This document shows, one piece after another, positions 1 to 11,000 of a DNA stretch of 64,000 nt (its first letter is position 1; each line of letters starts with the position of its first letter). The notes beneath the pieces are model-generated. The model did no database searches. It worked only from the letters and a program-made list of their open reading frames with translations, and was not told the DNA's origin. The translations under genes and the position numbers were made by a program. The stretch covers positions 5,733,001 to 5,797,000 of the forward strand of contig NC_083508.1 in NCBI RefSeq assembly GCF_032362555.1. Direction: 5' to 3'. This DNA is from Amyelois transitella. Lineage: Eukaryota > Arthropoda > Insecta > Lepidoptera > Pyralidae.

Positions 1-213
1 ACCATTATTTCTGTTAGCTACATCTATTGTTTTGTCCTCAGTAAATGAAGCTAAAGTATAATAATAAAAGTATGTGACTGACATTAAAATTATATAATTT
101 TTATGGGTAGCTAATAAAAGAACCATTTTTGTATATAAATAACATTGACAATTTTTTTTAAGTTTATGAGGCATGTTTCCCTACACCTAAGAATCAGGAT
201 CACCTCTTAGATC

Positions 214-415
214 TCCCTGGGATGTCGTAAAAGATGATTAAGGGAATTAATAATCTATTGCAAGCTTCCATGATGGTCTGGTAGCAAATTAAGAACATAT
301 TGGGTGGCTGCTGCTTCCCTTCCTGTGCAAATTATAATATCTTTGGATTTGGATTCTTCAGCAAGGTGATGGGCTTGACTTATCAATATTTGTATTTCAA
401 TTCTATCACTAAGTC
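214..415 (+). repeat. Diverged family-A SINE-like fragment
   Basis: Segments resembling the family-A retroposon (GGATGTCGTAAAAG near 220, GGATTCTTC near 350, TTTCAATTCTATCACTAAG near 400) appear in the right order, separated by about 90 bp of unrelated sequence. It is an old, interrupted copy inside the SMPD4 intron. Bases 1-213 and 416-579 show nothing recognisable. Confidence 0.4.
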
Positions 416-587
416 CAATTTTTCCCTCTGTCTATCCCATAAAGCAAAAACATGTGATATAAATGTGTACATAACAGCATAACATATGGTACACACAGTC
501 TAACAGATACTGAAAGAACCATATTGAAATGAAGAGTGCAGATATGGTATCTGATATCAAGTGGTACCTACCTACCCCAATTTAAAC

Positions 588-986
588 TAGAGATGCAACG
601 AATAGTGATTACACCAAATATCGAATATCCGACCGTATCCCTGGGCGCCGAATATTCGACGAGAGAAACACGCGTAACACGCAGCTACAAGTCATGCTAG
701 CTAGCCTGGTGTTGGCTATCAGTGACAGTGACGGAAGGGAGTGTTTGTTTCATTTGCAAGTAAATCATGTCACAACATGCATAATATAAACAATAATTAA
801 ACTATAATTACTGAATGTGTGATTTCTTTAATAAATACTTATATTTTTCTTGAAAAAATCATCTTTTATTTTTAGTTTTAACCATTGAGCTGAAAACTGA
901 ATAGTAAAGTAGGTACTATTCGGCTAAATATCTCCTTGAAAATAGGCTGAATACTGAATAGTTGCTGAATATTTGTTGTATCTCTA
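588..986. mobile_element. hAT-like MITE in SMPD4 intron 2
   Basis: A 399-bp non-autonomous element is flanked by a perfect 8-bp duplication ATTTAAAC (580-587 and 987-994), the size made by hAT transposases. The ends are inverted: TAGAGATGCAACGAATA on the left against TAGAGATACAACAAATA read inward from the right (two mismatches). The interior has GAATATTCG-like motifs and no coding capacity. It lies in the SMPD4 intron downstream of exon 2. Confidence 0.75.
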
Positions 987-1037
987 ATTTAAACCCCCAA
1001 GATCAACATTTTACCAACCAGATCTGTTGGTAAAATC

Positions 1038-1088
1038 CATACATATATTCACCTCTATATCCCTTATGGGGTAGACCGAGCTAATAGT
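1038..1088 (-). repeat. Family-A retroposon 3'-end fragment
   Basis: A CATACATAT tail is followed by a diverged form of the family-A 3' module (CCCTTATGGGGTAGACCGAG). It is a severely 5'-truncated copy next to SMPD4 exon 2. Confidence 0.6.
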
Positions 1089-1251
1089 TGAAAGACATGT
1101 CATATTTATTTAGATGGTTACTAATTGCAAAAGTTGCCTTGCAAAAAATCTACTGGAAGATTTATAAGGAGTCTGACTATTCTACTAAATTATCCTTACC
1201 CCATTATATTGAGTTGTTGATTTTGAGTATCAGAATTATTGATTTACTTAC

Positions 1252-1771
1252 CGGTAACATATTTATTGGTAAATTGTACTTTAACTGCGGATCTGACAAG
1301 AGTTTGTAACATAATCGAAACATTGGTCCTTGAGGTTCTAGGAAAGAAGTAAGTGCCTCAAATTCATATTTATTAGCATCTAAAGTAATCATTCTTAATC
1401 CCCAGCCATTTGTAAAAGAATTGGCAAATATGTTATTAACTAATTGCGGAAAAAGTGCCTGTAATTCTTTGATGGGTCCCGAATAATCTATAATTCTTGT
1501 TAATTCTGCCAATTTATCTTGCACTGGTAGATTTAAACTAGTATAAAATTGACTCTGAAATGAAAATAGGTTTAAAATTAAAAAAACATATCATATATGA
1601 CATTAAGTATATCTTATCCTATATGATATATTTTTTGAAATTATAAAGTTATTTAAAATAAGTAATTAGTAGTTGCAAATTAAAGTCGCAACTGAAGAAA
1701 TATATTTATTTATAAAGCAATGCGAAAATAAAAAAAAGTAAGGATAACCTTACCGTGACATCGTGTGTCAT
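1252..1771 (-). CDS. SMPD4: SMPD4-like neutral sphingomyelinase, 5' exons only (partial)
   Basis: Two coding exons are visible on the minus strand. Exon 1 (1771-1754) encodes MTHDVT and ends at a GTAAGG donor. Exon 2 (1554-1252) follows a TTTCAG acceptor, stays in phase and ends at GTAAGT. Exon 2 has the N-terminal signature of sphingomyelin phosphodiesterase 4 (nSMase3): a FPQLVNNIF segment, then GWGLRMITL and FLEPQGPMFRLCYKLL. The family consists of membrane proteins of the ER, Golgi and nuclear envelope, reported to hydrolyse sphingomyelin and to bind nuclear pores. The remaining exons lie off the left edge, so nothing can be said about the catalytic or C-terminal membrane parts. It is divergent from DUS1L with about 860 bp between start codons. 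Family assignment is from remembered similarity of about 100 residues. Confidence 0.72.
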
Positions 1772-2633
1772 TGTTCCGAATTATTGAAAACTCTTAGCAG
1801 CAGTAAATTGATAAAAACGGCGTGCGTCTTATCGTAATGAAATTTCGGTTAGGGTACCTCACTATTATCAAAATATATTTTAAAAATTTTCAAAATCGAC
1901 GGGTTTTTACGGCTTTCTTACTCAAATCAAACTCTGTCAAACTCAAAATCAAACAAAACTCAATCTTACTTTATTGACATTGACAACTTTTTTTTTTAAT
2001 AAAATCTTTAATGGACGTCACACATTTTGTTTGGAAGCCACAAGCCACGCTCTTTTAGATAGATTCAAAAAGGAAAATGACCTTGAATTTCCCTCTTTTT
2101 TAGGGTTCCGTGCCTAGAAGATAAAAACGGGACCGTATTACTAAGACTCCGCTGTATGTCTGTTTATCTGTTTGTCACCAGGCGTTATCTTAAGCAAATA
2201 AGTTATGTTAAAAATAATAAAAAAATCTGTATTATTTTCATATGATGTATTGAACTAACGTAAGTATTAACAATTATGAAAAGTATTGCATGCCGGAAGG
2301 GGCAAATTGTTGTTACTATTAAAATGTACTTCCATCCACATGTCTTCACAGTTAAGCTGACTGAGTACAATACTTTAATGTGGGTTACAAGTATTTCGGG
2401 CTAAACAGCTGATTCTGGTGCCGAAATACGGACATCCTCCTTTGACGATGACAGTTGCCAATGCCGACCCGACCCTTTTATTATCTGTGATTCCGACACC
2501 ATCCATCCATTTCCATTCCAATTCCATTCATTCTTTTGTACCTACCCATAATAAAATGCTGTTAAAATAAGACCTTTACATAAAATTACAAAATACGTAT
2601 TTTATCTGGCTACAGGAATTTTATTTCGTAGAT
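1772..2633. promoter_or_regulatory. Intergenic divergent promoter region, SMPD4/DUS1L
   Basis: This 0.86-kb interval separates two divergently transcribed genes, so both promoters must lie within it unless 5' non-coding exons reach further. No TATA box is evident. Around 2102-2182 is a TAGGGTTCCGTGCC segment that I recognise as a common dispersed lepidopteran repeat motif. A CTACAG just before the DUS1L start (about 2616) could be an acceptor for a 5'UTR exon. Confidence 0.35.
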
Positions 2634-5600
2634 ATGACAAGTGATTGGTACGATGGAATTGGACGCCCACGTTATGTCGTGGCCCCAATGGTCGATGCTA
2701 GTGAACTTTCATGGAGAATACTTTGCAGGAGGCATGGAGCTCAGTTGTGTTATACTCCGATGTTTCATAGTAATGTTTTTGTAAAAGATTCTAAATACAG
2801 GAGAGATAGCTTACAAACATGTGATGAGCAGGATAGACCTTTATTTGTACAGGTACCTAATGTTACTTACATACATACATAGTAACACGTCTTTATCCCT
2901 TGCGGGGTAGACAGAGCCAACAAGACAAGAGTCTTGAAAAGACTGAAAGGCCATACATACATACATACATATCATCAAGTCCATATCCTTTGCAGGCTAG
3001 ACATAGCCAACAGTCTTGTAAAGTCTGAAAGGCCACATTCAGCTATTCGGCTTTAAGATAGAATTGAGATTACTATCTCTTAGTCGCTTTTTATGACATC
3101 CATAGTAATAAGAAAGAGTGGTCCTATTCTTTTTTTTTTGGTGCCGGGAACCACACTGCACCTAATGTCAATTCAAGTAATATTATACTATTAATACCAA
3201 AAATGTTAAGAATTGCACTTTCGAATTGGACCCCTGCCTCTCTTTCCCGCGGATGTTGATAAAAGCAACTTAGTTTCATAATGATGAACCACGTTTGAAT
3301 TTGTTCTGTTCAATTGGGCCATGAAAGTTGGTTGTAATTTGCCTGACTCTCTTGCACCGTAATCATGGCCATATACAGAAATGTTTATTTAACTGTAATT
3401 ATTATCAGTTAAATAAACTTTTTGTTTGTTGTGGAGAGTTCCAAACATATCAATGCTGTTTTTTTGCAGTTTTGTGGTAATAATCCAGAAACAATGGCTG
3501 CTGCTGCTAAGCTAGTTGAAGGACATTGTGATGCTATTGATATCAATCTTGGCTGTCCACAAGCAATAGCCAAACGAGGCAGATATGGCTCCTTTCTCCA
3601 AGATGAATGGAAATTATTGCAAAGTATAGGTAAAATTCATTTTGGTCTATCAGTAGAATAAAAGACAATATGAGTGCCATGTTGTATTATGATTGTCTTG
3701 CTCATAGACAGTTTTTAATAACAGTTCTAAAGCTGTCAAATAAATTTTAGAATTTAGATATAAAAGAAAACAATGGTAATAAAACCAACAATTGCAATGT
3801 GACATTCACCAGTACTTTTGTTTAAGTGAATTATTTTTATTTCCCTGAAATGGACATATTAATACATTTTGTTTGCATTTTGCTTGCTGTTATAACAACA
3901 ATTCTAAAAACAGAATAAAATAATTATAAGGGGTCTTCGATACAACAAACATGATTTACTGATTAAAATGGGAAACCATTTCTGATAAAAATTTATGAAT
4001 TCTTATGATTTCATAAGAATTCATAAATTTTTATCAGAAATGGTTTCCCATTTTAATCAGTAAATCATGTTTGTTGTATCGAAGACCCCTTATAATTATT
4101 TTATTCTGTTTTTAGAATTGTTGTTATAACAGCAAGAGACATACGTACAAACTTTAACTTCCTAGCTGTTATAGTTCATGAATCATGTACAGTCAAGTAT
4201 TGTTACCAGGCTATATTTGTATCTCATGAACCATGAACAAACAGACAGAAAAGTGTTAATCATAATCATTTATTGTTATGAATATGGTTACAATATAGGT
4301 CTTAAGTATTCAGTTACAGTTTCTGTTAACACATATTCTACCTTTGAAGGCATCGGAATTATGTACGTACATATATTTTAAATAAGCAGCTTTTAAACAA
4401 GCTGTCTAATTATGATCATTTTGTAGTTGTTGTTAGTTATTGGGTTCCTTAAAATGAGCATAAGTCAACTTTTAAATATTAATTTCAGTATTGTATAGTT
4501 TCAGAAATGTCTAAAGCAGTTTCAATACCAATAACTTGCAAAGTTAGAATATTTGAAGATGTTGCCAAATCTGTCCAATATGCTCTCATGCTGCAAGACG
4601 CAGGTTGCAAATTGATAACAGTACATGGTAGAACTCGGGAGCAGAAAGGACCACTCACTGGGATTGCAAGCTGGAAACACATTAAAGCTGTGAGGTAATG
4701 AGGTATTTCTCGCAATGCAAGATACAGTTAGTGGCAGAAAATTTGAGCCCATGCCATTTCTCTGCTATCAATTGTATAGTGTTTGAATGTTTTGCTGTTT
4801 TAATAAATAATATTAGTACATATTTTCTTTATCCTATTTTAGGGAAGCATTATCAATACCTATGTTAGCTAACGGAAATATTCAATGCTTGCAAGATGTG
4901 CATAGGTGTTTAGATTATACAAAGGTTGATGGTGTAATGAGCGCAGAGGGTATCCTCACTAACCCAGCTCTATTTGAAGGCATCAATCCAGTAACGTGGG
5001 ACATTGCTTTGGAATATTTAGAACTAGTGGAGCAGTTCCCTTGCCCATCTTCATATATAAGAGGACATTTGTTCAAAATTTTCCACAAAATGTAAGCAGG
5101 TATAATAACTATGATGTACATTATATTTTGTGTAAGACACTGATTCAGTAGTTCGGTAAAAACTTTTCTCTCATGTTTTGTTATAGATTCACTTTTGAAG
5201 AGAATAATGACATACGACAAATATTAGCAACAGCTCAAAACCTGGATGACTTCAGACTTGTATGTTCTAAAATACGAACCAAATATTTGCCACTACATGA
5301 AGGTATTCAGTATTATGATGACAATAATAACATATCCAGAAATGGTTTTGATTTGATTTTGCCACCATGGATTTGTCAACCATATGTGAGGATATCTCCT
5401 GAAGAACATACAAAAAAAATGAACATGCATAATAAAGTTCAGGTGATAAAATTATGCCAATAAGATGTAATGTTTTTAAGATAGACGAAATCTAAATTAT
5501 TGATAGTTTTTAGTTTGTTTATTTCCCAGGATGAAAATCAGTGTAAAAGACTTCATGAGGATACAGATGGCAATATTATATCAAGAAAGAAAATGAAAAA

Positions 5601-6063
5601 GTTGAGGCGAATTTTGAGGAGGCCACCAAGGCCTGACAATCAGAGTGGGAGAAGTGGTGATATATGTATAAACAATGGTTGTCTTAACCCACTTGTAAGT
5701 ATCTCCATTCCAAGTAAAGCATTCACCATGAGAACTACATGCCAATTTTTATTTAATAAAAAAAATAGCATTAGTTCTATTATTTGGTGGTTTAGAAATC
5801 ATAACATAATATAATATTTGGTTGACACTTAAGTATTTAAGTAAGCAAAATTCAAACCTCTTTTACTAAGTTCTTTGCCAAAAGTACAATAATTTTTTTT
5901 GTTCTAGGGTGGTAAATGTATATACAAATTTTGCAAAAAATGTTGTAGAAACAAATGTTTCGCGGAAAATTTGGATTGTACAGGACACAGGATACTAGTG
6001 CGTACTAGACGGGACATGGCAAAGAAATTTAGTGACATCTGTGAAAAAGACTCATGTCAATAA
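2634..6063 (+). CDS. DUS1L: tRNA-dihydrouridine(16/17) synthase, DUS1L-like
   Basis: Seven exons: 2634-2852, 3470-3629, 4499-4694, 4843-5091, 5187-5442, 5530-5694, 5908-6063, all phase-compatible, giving 466 aa (human DUS1L is about 473). The enzyme uses FMN and NAD(P)H to reduce uridine to dihydrouridine in the tRNA D-loop. Visible signatures are the N-terminal flavin motif [12 protein letters not shown], the INLGCPQ motif with the expected catalytic Cys at about residue 102, [13 protein letters not shown], the ANGNIQ turn and GVMSAEGI near the FMN phosphate. The C-terminus (residues 405-442) is a cysteine cluster, probably zinc-binding, as in animal DUS1L. The least certain junction is exon 2/3: I chose the TATAG acceptor before 4499 because it alone keeps frame and alignment. 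A poly(A) signal AATAAA lies at 6141. Confidence 0.9.
2866..3163 (-). repeat. Two tandem family-A retroposon copies in DUS1L intron 1
   Basis: A short copy (about 2866-2953, CATA tail plus the first 80 bp of the 3' part) abuts a second, longer copy (about 2954-3163) that starts with its own (CATA)n and ends GTGCCGGGAACCACACTGCAC. The second has a small internal deletion. Together they fill half of intron 1. Confidence 0.75.
3883..4136. repeat. 254-bp perfect palindrome in DUS1L intron 2
   Basis: Bases 3883-4008 are the exact reverse complement of 4011-4136, leaving a 2-base centre. I read both arms base by base and found no mismatch. The flanks do not continue the symmetry and no target duplication is evident. 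Confidence 0.9.
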
Positions 6064-6602
6064 TAACAAGGTTGAAGCAATATTTAATGAAAATATGAAA
6101 ATTATGTAAATACATAATAAGTTTTTATGGATTGTCATAGAATAAAATATTATTTTATGAAAATATTTAACCCTTGTTTTTTATTATTTGGCTTACCATA
6201 ATTTGAATTTTTAGCTTTTGTAAAGTAAAAGTCAATAAATGGCTCAACGGCAAGAAAAATCGGAATCGTGGATGGCAGTACATAGGTATTGTGTTGCTAT
6301 GGAAACTAATATATGACATCAAAAACAAGTTCTGGATGTTTATGTTGTTATTAAGTCTGAAATAAGTACATTAGGTACTCTCTAAAGAATAGTCACTACT
6401 GTCACAAACACTTTAACCTCAGCTTTAACGATTAGCAGGTTAGAACCAGATATGATGTCATTTCTCCACTAAGGTCTCGAGGTCGTAGGTTAATGGATTT
6501 CCTTTATTATATTGCGCGCGCAGTTACTTTTGCTGATCTGCCACAAAAGTTTTCGTTAATCAACAGAAACTAAAATTACTTGCATACTCGTACAGTACGC
6601 AA
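6064..6602. other. Intergenic region DUS1L to ZDHHC
   Basis: This holds the DUS1L 3'UTR and poly(A) signal (6141-6146) and the upstream region of the palmitoyltransferase gene. No repeat or promoter element stands out apart from a GCGCGC tract near 6516. Confidence 0.4.
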
Positions 6603-7670
6603 ATGCATAAATGTTGCACATCCTCGCAAGGTCGAAGATCATACCGGAGAATAAATGGACTGGAACTACCACTCAACTATCAGCAAGTAATCGGCTGGTT
6701 CGTTCTCATAGTAACTGGAATGGTCAATTTTTTAATTTTAATACAAATTCAATTTGACGAGTTGAAGATATCTTCATTAATAGTGTATATCGTCTTATAC
6801 CTTTCCCACATTATAGCGCATATCACCGCCTCATATATTGACCCAAGTGAGGATGAATTGCGGAAGCTCCCGATAAACAACGTGCCCGAGTTCGACCGGA
6901 GTCTCCACGCACATGTCATTGAAAATGGGCGATGCCATCTGTGCAATATTTATACCAGCAGCAAAAACACCAAGCATTGCAGCCTTTGCAATAAATGTAT
7001 TAATAACTTCGACCATCATTGCAAGTGGCTGAACAATTGCATCGGACAAAGGAATTACACTTGTTTCCTTGTAAGCGTAACTACAGCCCTTTTGATTTCT
7101 ATTTTGACATCATCCCTTTGTATAACTGATATAGTGATGTTTTTTGTATATCCCTATAAATTAAGTAATGTAGCACAGAAATACATCAAATGCCCATCGA
7201 TATCAGCATCACCAACAATATTTTGTAAGAATTCTATAACACTTTTAGTGTTTTTAATATTTTTTTGTGCAATTGCTTTTGCAATTGCATGTGCATTATT
7301 ACACTTATGTTGTTTTCACATTTATATATCAGTTTTGGGGGTTTCAACTTATGAATATATTATGAAAAGTGGTACTCCAGAAGTCAAATCTATCTTTTCA
7401 AATAATTGTCGTGGTTTGAAAATTCCTGGGAAAATGTATATAAGTAAATCTACAGACAAAAGCAAAAGTCACGATGGTGTGAGTACTTCAGAGTGTGGTG
7501 CTACTACTTCAAATAGAGTTGCTATGATGAGCGGCCCACCTGTGAACACCGATACAAATGTAGCTAATTTGATAAGCGTACTTACTGATAATGAATTAGG
7601 CAGGGCTACGAGATTTTTTATTTATAATAAAAATAAAATTCATCCTCAAAGAGAGCAGAGTGGAAGCTAA
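6603..7670 (+). CDS. DHHC palmitoyltransferase, ZDHHC1/11-like, single exon
   Basis: A 355-aa S-acyltransferase that transfers palmitate from acyl-CoA to cysteines of target proteins at membranes. The cysteine-rich domain spans about residues 111-161 (CHLC, HCSLCNKC, then DHHCKWLNNCIGQ) with the catalytic Cys at 140 in DHHC. Four hydrophobic segments are visible: about 29-51, 56-77, 152-183 and 211-249, the usual two-plus-two arrangement around a cytosolic DHHC domain. DHHCKWLNNC is characteristic of the ZDHHC1/11 group; the STYEYI after the last membrane segment occupies the TTxE position. The whole coding region is one exon, unlike its multi-exon neighbours. The start has ATG in good context after an upstream non-coding stretch; which substrate it serves cannot be told. 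Confidence 0.9.
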   Translation: MHKCCTSSQGRRSYRRINGLELPLNYQQVIGWFVLIVTGMVNFLILIQIQFDELKISSLIVYIVLYLSHIIAHITASYIDPSEDELRKLPINNVPEFDRSLHAHVIENGRCHLCNIYTSSKNTKHCSLCNKCINNFDHHCKWLNNCIGQRNYTCFLVSVTTALLISILTSSLCITDIVMFFVYPYKLSNVAQKYIKCPSISASPTIFCKNSITLLVFLIFFCAIAFAIACALLHLCCFHIYISVLGVSTYEYIMKSGTPEVKSIFSNNCRGLKIPGKMYISKSTDKSKSHDGVSTSECGATTSNRVAMMSGPPVNTDTNVANLISVLTDNELGRATRFFIYNKNKIHPQREQSGS

Positions 7671-7922
7671 CATACTTTTTAAAGTTGATAATTTAAGTGC
7701 CTTGAACATTTTTATAAACATCACAATCTATGTTATTAGTATTCTTAATCTAATATTTTTAATTAATTTCAATTTAAGTAACTAGGTACCTAACAAGAAA
7801 TATAAAAATCTTTAAAGATGTTCGTTATTTATTCACTTACAATATACCCAGCATTCTTATTCGTCATAAGAAAATGAAAAGTTAGGATATTTAAAAGAAA
7901 CAATTGTGTTCTTCAGTTCCAC

Positions 7923-7935
7923 TTTATTAAATAAA
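7923..7935. terminator. Adjacent convergent poly(A) signals
   Basis: AATAAA on the plus strand (7930-7935) could serve the palmitoyltransferase, and TTTATT (7923-7928), i.e. AATAAA on the minus strand, could serve TMBIM6. They are separated by a single base, midway between the two stop codons (7670 and 8074). Confidence 0.45.
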
Positions 7936-8073
7936 CATACAATTTCCCAAACTTAATATCAGTATTAAACAATAATTTACCATTTACTTTCTGTGGTGTA
8001 ATTTGGATTTTGTAGCTAAAATACCTTTGTTTTCCTTTAATTATACAATGAATAGTAAATACATTTATGCAAT

Positions 8074-11000
8074 TTAATCACGTTTGCGGCGACGATCTTG
8101 TTCCTCCTGAAAATATGTGAATAATATTATGTAGGTACGAGATTTTTATGTGTATCATACTTCATTTTCTGTGTCGCTCAAGCATTAGCTTGTTTCTATG
8201 TCGTAGAAATTTAGAGATATGTTACTAATTTTGTGACTTTCATAAAATGAAGGCCATGCATTATGTTTAATGGTCATGGGCGGGTAAAATTTGACTGGGA
8301 AACATCAGATCACCTAAGAAATATTTTAACTACCATATATCTACTTAATAAAACATTCATACAGACAGAGCCAACAATCTCAAAAAGACTGATAGGGCAC
8401 ATTCAGCTATCTGGCATAATGGAGTCTGAAACTTAACTTCGACAAATGTTTCTGTGCCGGATGAGCAGCCGACAGAATGGTTCGTTTATGAGTTGTTCAA
8501 CGACACAACCTTTCTACTACGAACGTTTCGCCGACAAAACGATTCGTTAATGAGTGAATCGACGACAGAACCTTCTACCAAAAGAAGGATTCGTCGACAA
8601 AGCTTGTTTGGGCGTGTTTTGCCACTAAAAATAATCACCTTAGCGTATCCGTTCCGTGGGGTTATGAAACTTCAACCACTGATCTACCAACGCTCACATA
8701 GTTTGTTACTACTAAATGTACCTAACTAAATTTAATCTTATGTTATGGAAGTTTATAGAAAATTTCACAAAAGCGATGGTTCCGAGGAATTGATGAGTTC
8801 AATTGTGCGTTCTGTGTGCTTTTGCATTTCTCATTTAATTAATACAAAATAATGTATCCTACGAAATTAGAACAGCTTTAGTGAAATTTTCTATAAACTT
8901 CCATAACATAAGATTAAATTTAGTTAGGTACATTTAGTAGTAACAAACTATGTGAGCGTTGGTAGATCAGTGGTTGAAGTTTCATAACCCCACGGAACGG
9001 ATACGCTAAGGTGATTATTTTTAGTGGCAAAACACGCCCAAACAAGCTTTGTCGACGAATCCTTCTTTTGGTAGAAGGTTCTGTCGTCGATTCACTCATT
9101 AACGAATCGTTTTGTCGGCGAAACGTTCGTAGTAGAAAGGTTCTGTCGTTGAACAACTCATAAACGAACCATTCTGTCGGCTGCTCATCCGGCACAGAAA
9201 CATTTGTCGAAGTTAAGTTTCAGACTCGGCATAATGATACAATTGTGATTCAAATAGTGACAGGTTGTAAGCCCATTGCCTGCAAGAAAAATCCCAAGTT
9301 TAAAAGCCTATTCCTTAGTCGCCTATTACGAAATCCATGGAGAAGTGATGGAGTGGTTCTATTCTTTTTTTATTGGTGCCGGGTACCACACGGATTAAGT
9401 GCCGTGGCAATAGGCAATATAAACCTTAGTTAAACTATTCATGACAAATTGATTATGCTTTATTTACCTTCTGGGTTAGGATAATGACAAGTCTCCTGAA
9501 CATTCCAATGAAGTCTATGAAAAGCTCAAGAGCATGCTGTACAAAATCCTTGCTACCCATGCGACGTTTCTCGATGATGAGTTGAGTGTCAAAGAGAACA
9601 AACCCGCACATGAGCATAAGGCCAAGATAAAGGTGAGCCTGAAATAATAAATTAATTGTTGAAACAGTTGCCAATAATAAAAAATACCGTGAAACACGCC
9701 AACATTGCCCACTTTTTAAAGAAAAACTAGATTTTTTCAATTATTTCGTATGAAACCCAGCGCATATTTTTGTATTTCAGGCAACACTGAGATCACGTGC
9801 ATGCACTGGATTATTTAAATCTAACATTAGGCATCATTTTCTTTGTCATATTTCAGATTTAAAGAGCGGGTAAAGTTATCTGGACTTTTGGCCAACATTG
9901 CCCACCCTGATTTTAACCGAAACTGTCGACCTTATAAGGTTGATACAAAAACCAGATAAAGTATTTTGGCAATAAAGACGATTGATTCATAAAAGAACTC
10001 GATAACATAAAAACATTCTGCTTAAAATTATTGGGCAATGTTACCCTAACAAAAATCATTTTCTCCATACAAACTTCATGCAGCCATGTGAAAGTGCTAG
10101 GGTTGTCAAATTTTAGAGACTAACGTTATTGAATATTACTTTGATCGAAGGTAGGTAGGTCGAAAAGAAAAAAAAAGACATTGGGAAAATTGTTTATGAC
10201 AACAAAATAGCATACAAAAATTAAATAAACATTTTAGTCTTCTGCGTAACATAATTGAGATCAAACATCTTTCGCCCTTAGTAAATTAAACATAAAAAAA
10301 AATTATGTTACTAGCTTACTAAACAAAAAATTAAAGAAATATTTCTTTATAAAATTCTGCTTAAATTAACATAACAAAAATAGAAAATATTAAGTAAGGA
10401 ATAAAATTTTCACCAGCCTAATTCCACCTATTAAAAAATAGGAAAAATTAAAATATAAATGTTAGGATATAAGTGCGAAGTAAATATAAGCGAAGTCGTT
10501 TTTAAAATCTACAGATGTTATTACAAATCTGAATCTTCTTTATCTATTAATTAAAATTATGCTTTGGAGAATAGGGTCTAATAAGAACAAATCAAATCAG
10601 TCTTATTAATCTACGCATAGTTATATCTAACAAAATCTTCTCAAATGAACTTTTATTGAATGTTACCACGTCATATAGCTAATATAGGAAAATATTCATT
10701 TATTGTCTCGGCTCAAATAGTAAAGTCAATTACCTACTCCAATATTAACCTTAGTAAATATTCTAAACATAGAAGCGTACATTTGACAATATAATTATGT
10801 AAATCACAAGTAAAGGTTTTTAAACATCTACCTAATTGAAAATATATTTAGCAAAAAAATTTCAATGACATAAGTGACTTGAATGTTACAAACATTCAAG
10901 TCTGAACTGCAACTGTTATTGTACGTTGAACTTTCTGAAATCCATATTAAATACAATTTGACCACGTCGCGTAATCGTTGGTTCGGGTAAAATTGTTATA

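Noticed and set aside
1..50. Possible SMPD4 exon 3 on the minus strand after a TTTAG acceptor at 51-52
   Set aside because: It is open only in a phase that does not follow from exon 2, and the residues do not fit what should come next in the family.
2866..3010. CRISPR-like or satellite array from repeated CATACATA
   Set aside because: Simple-sequence tails of retroposons in a eukaryotic genome; no spacer structure.
4489..4498. Alternative DUS1L exon 3 acceptor AATTTCAG at 4488
   Set aside because: A better-looking acceptor, but it breaks frame with exon 2; the one before 4499 keeps frame and family alignment.
8454..9195. Two identical 91-aa ORFs, one on each strand
   Set aside because: They are the same sequence in the two arms of the fold-back element and match no protein; symmetry explains them.
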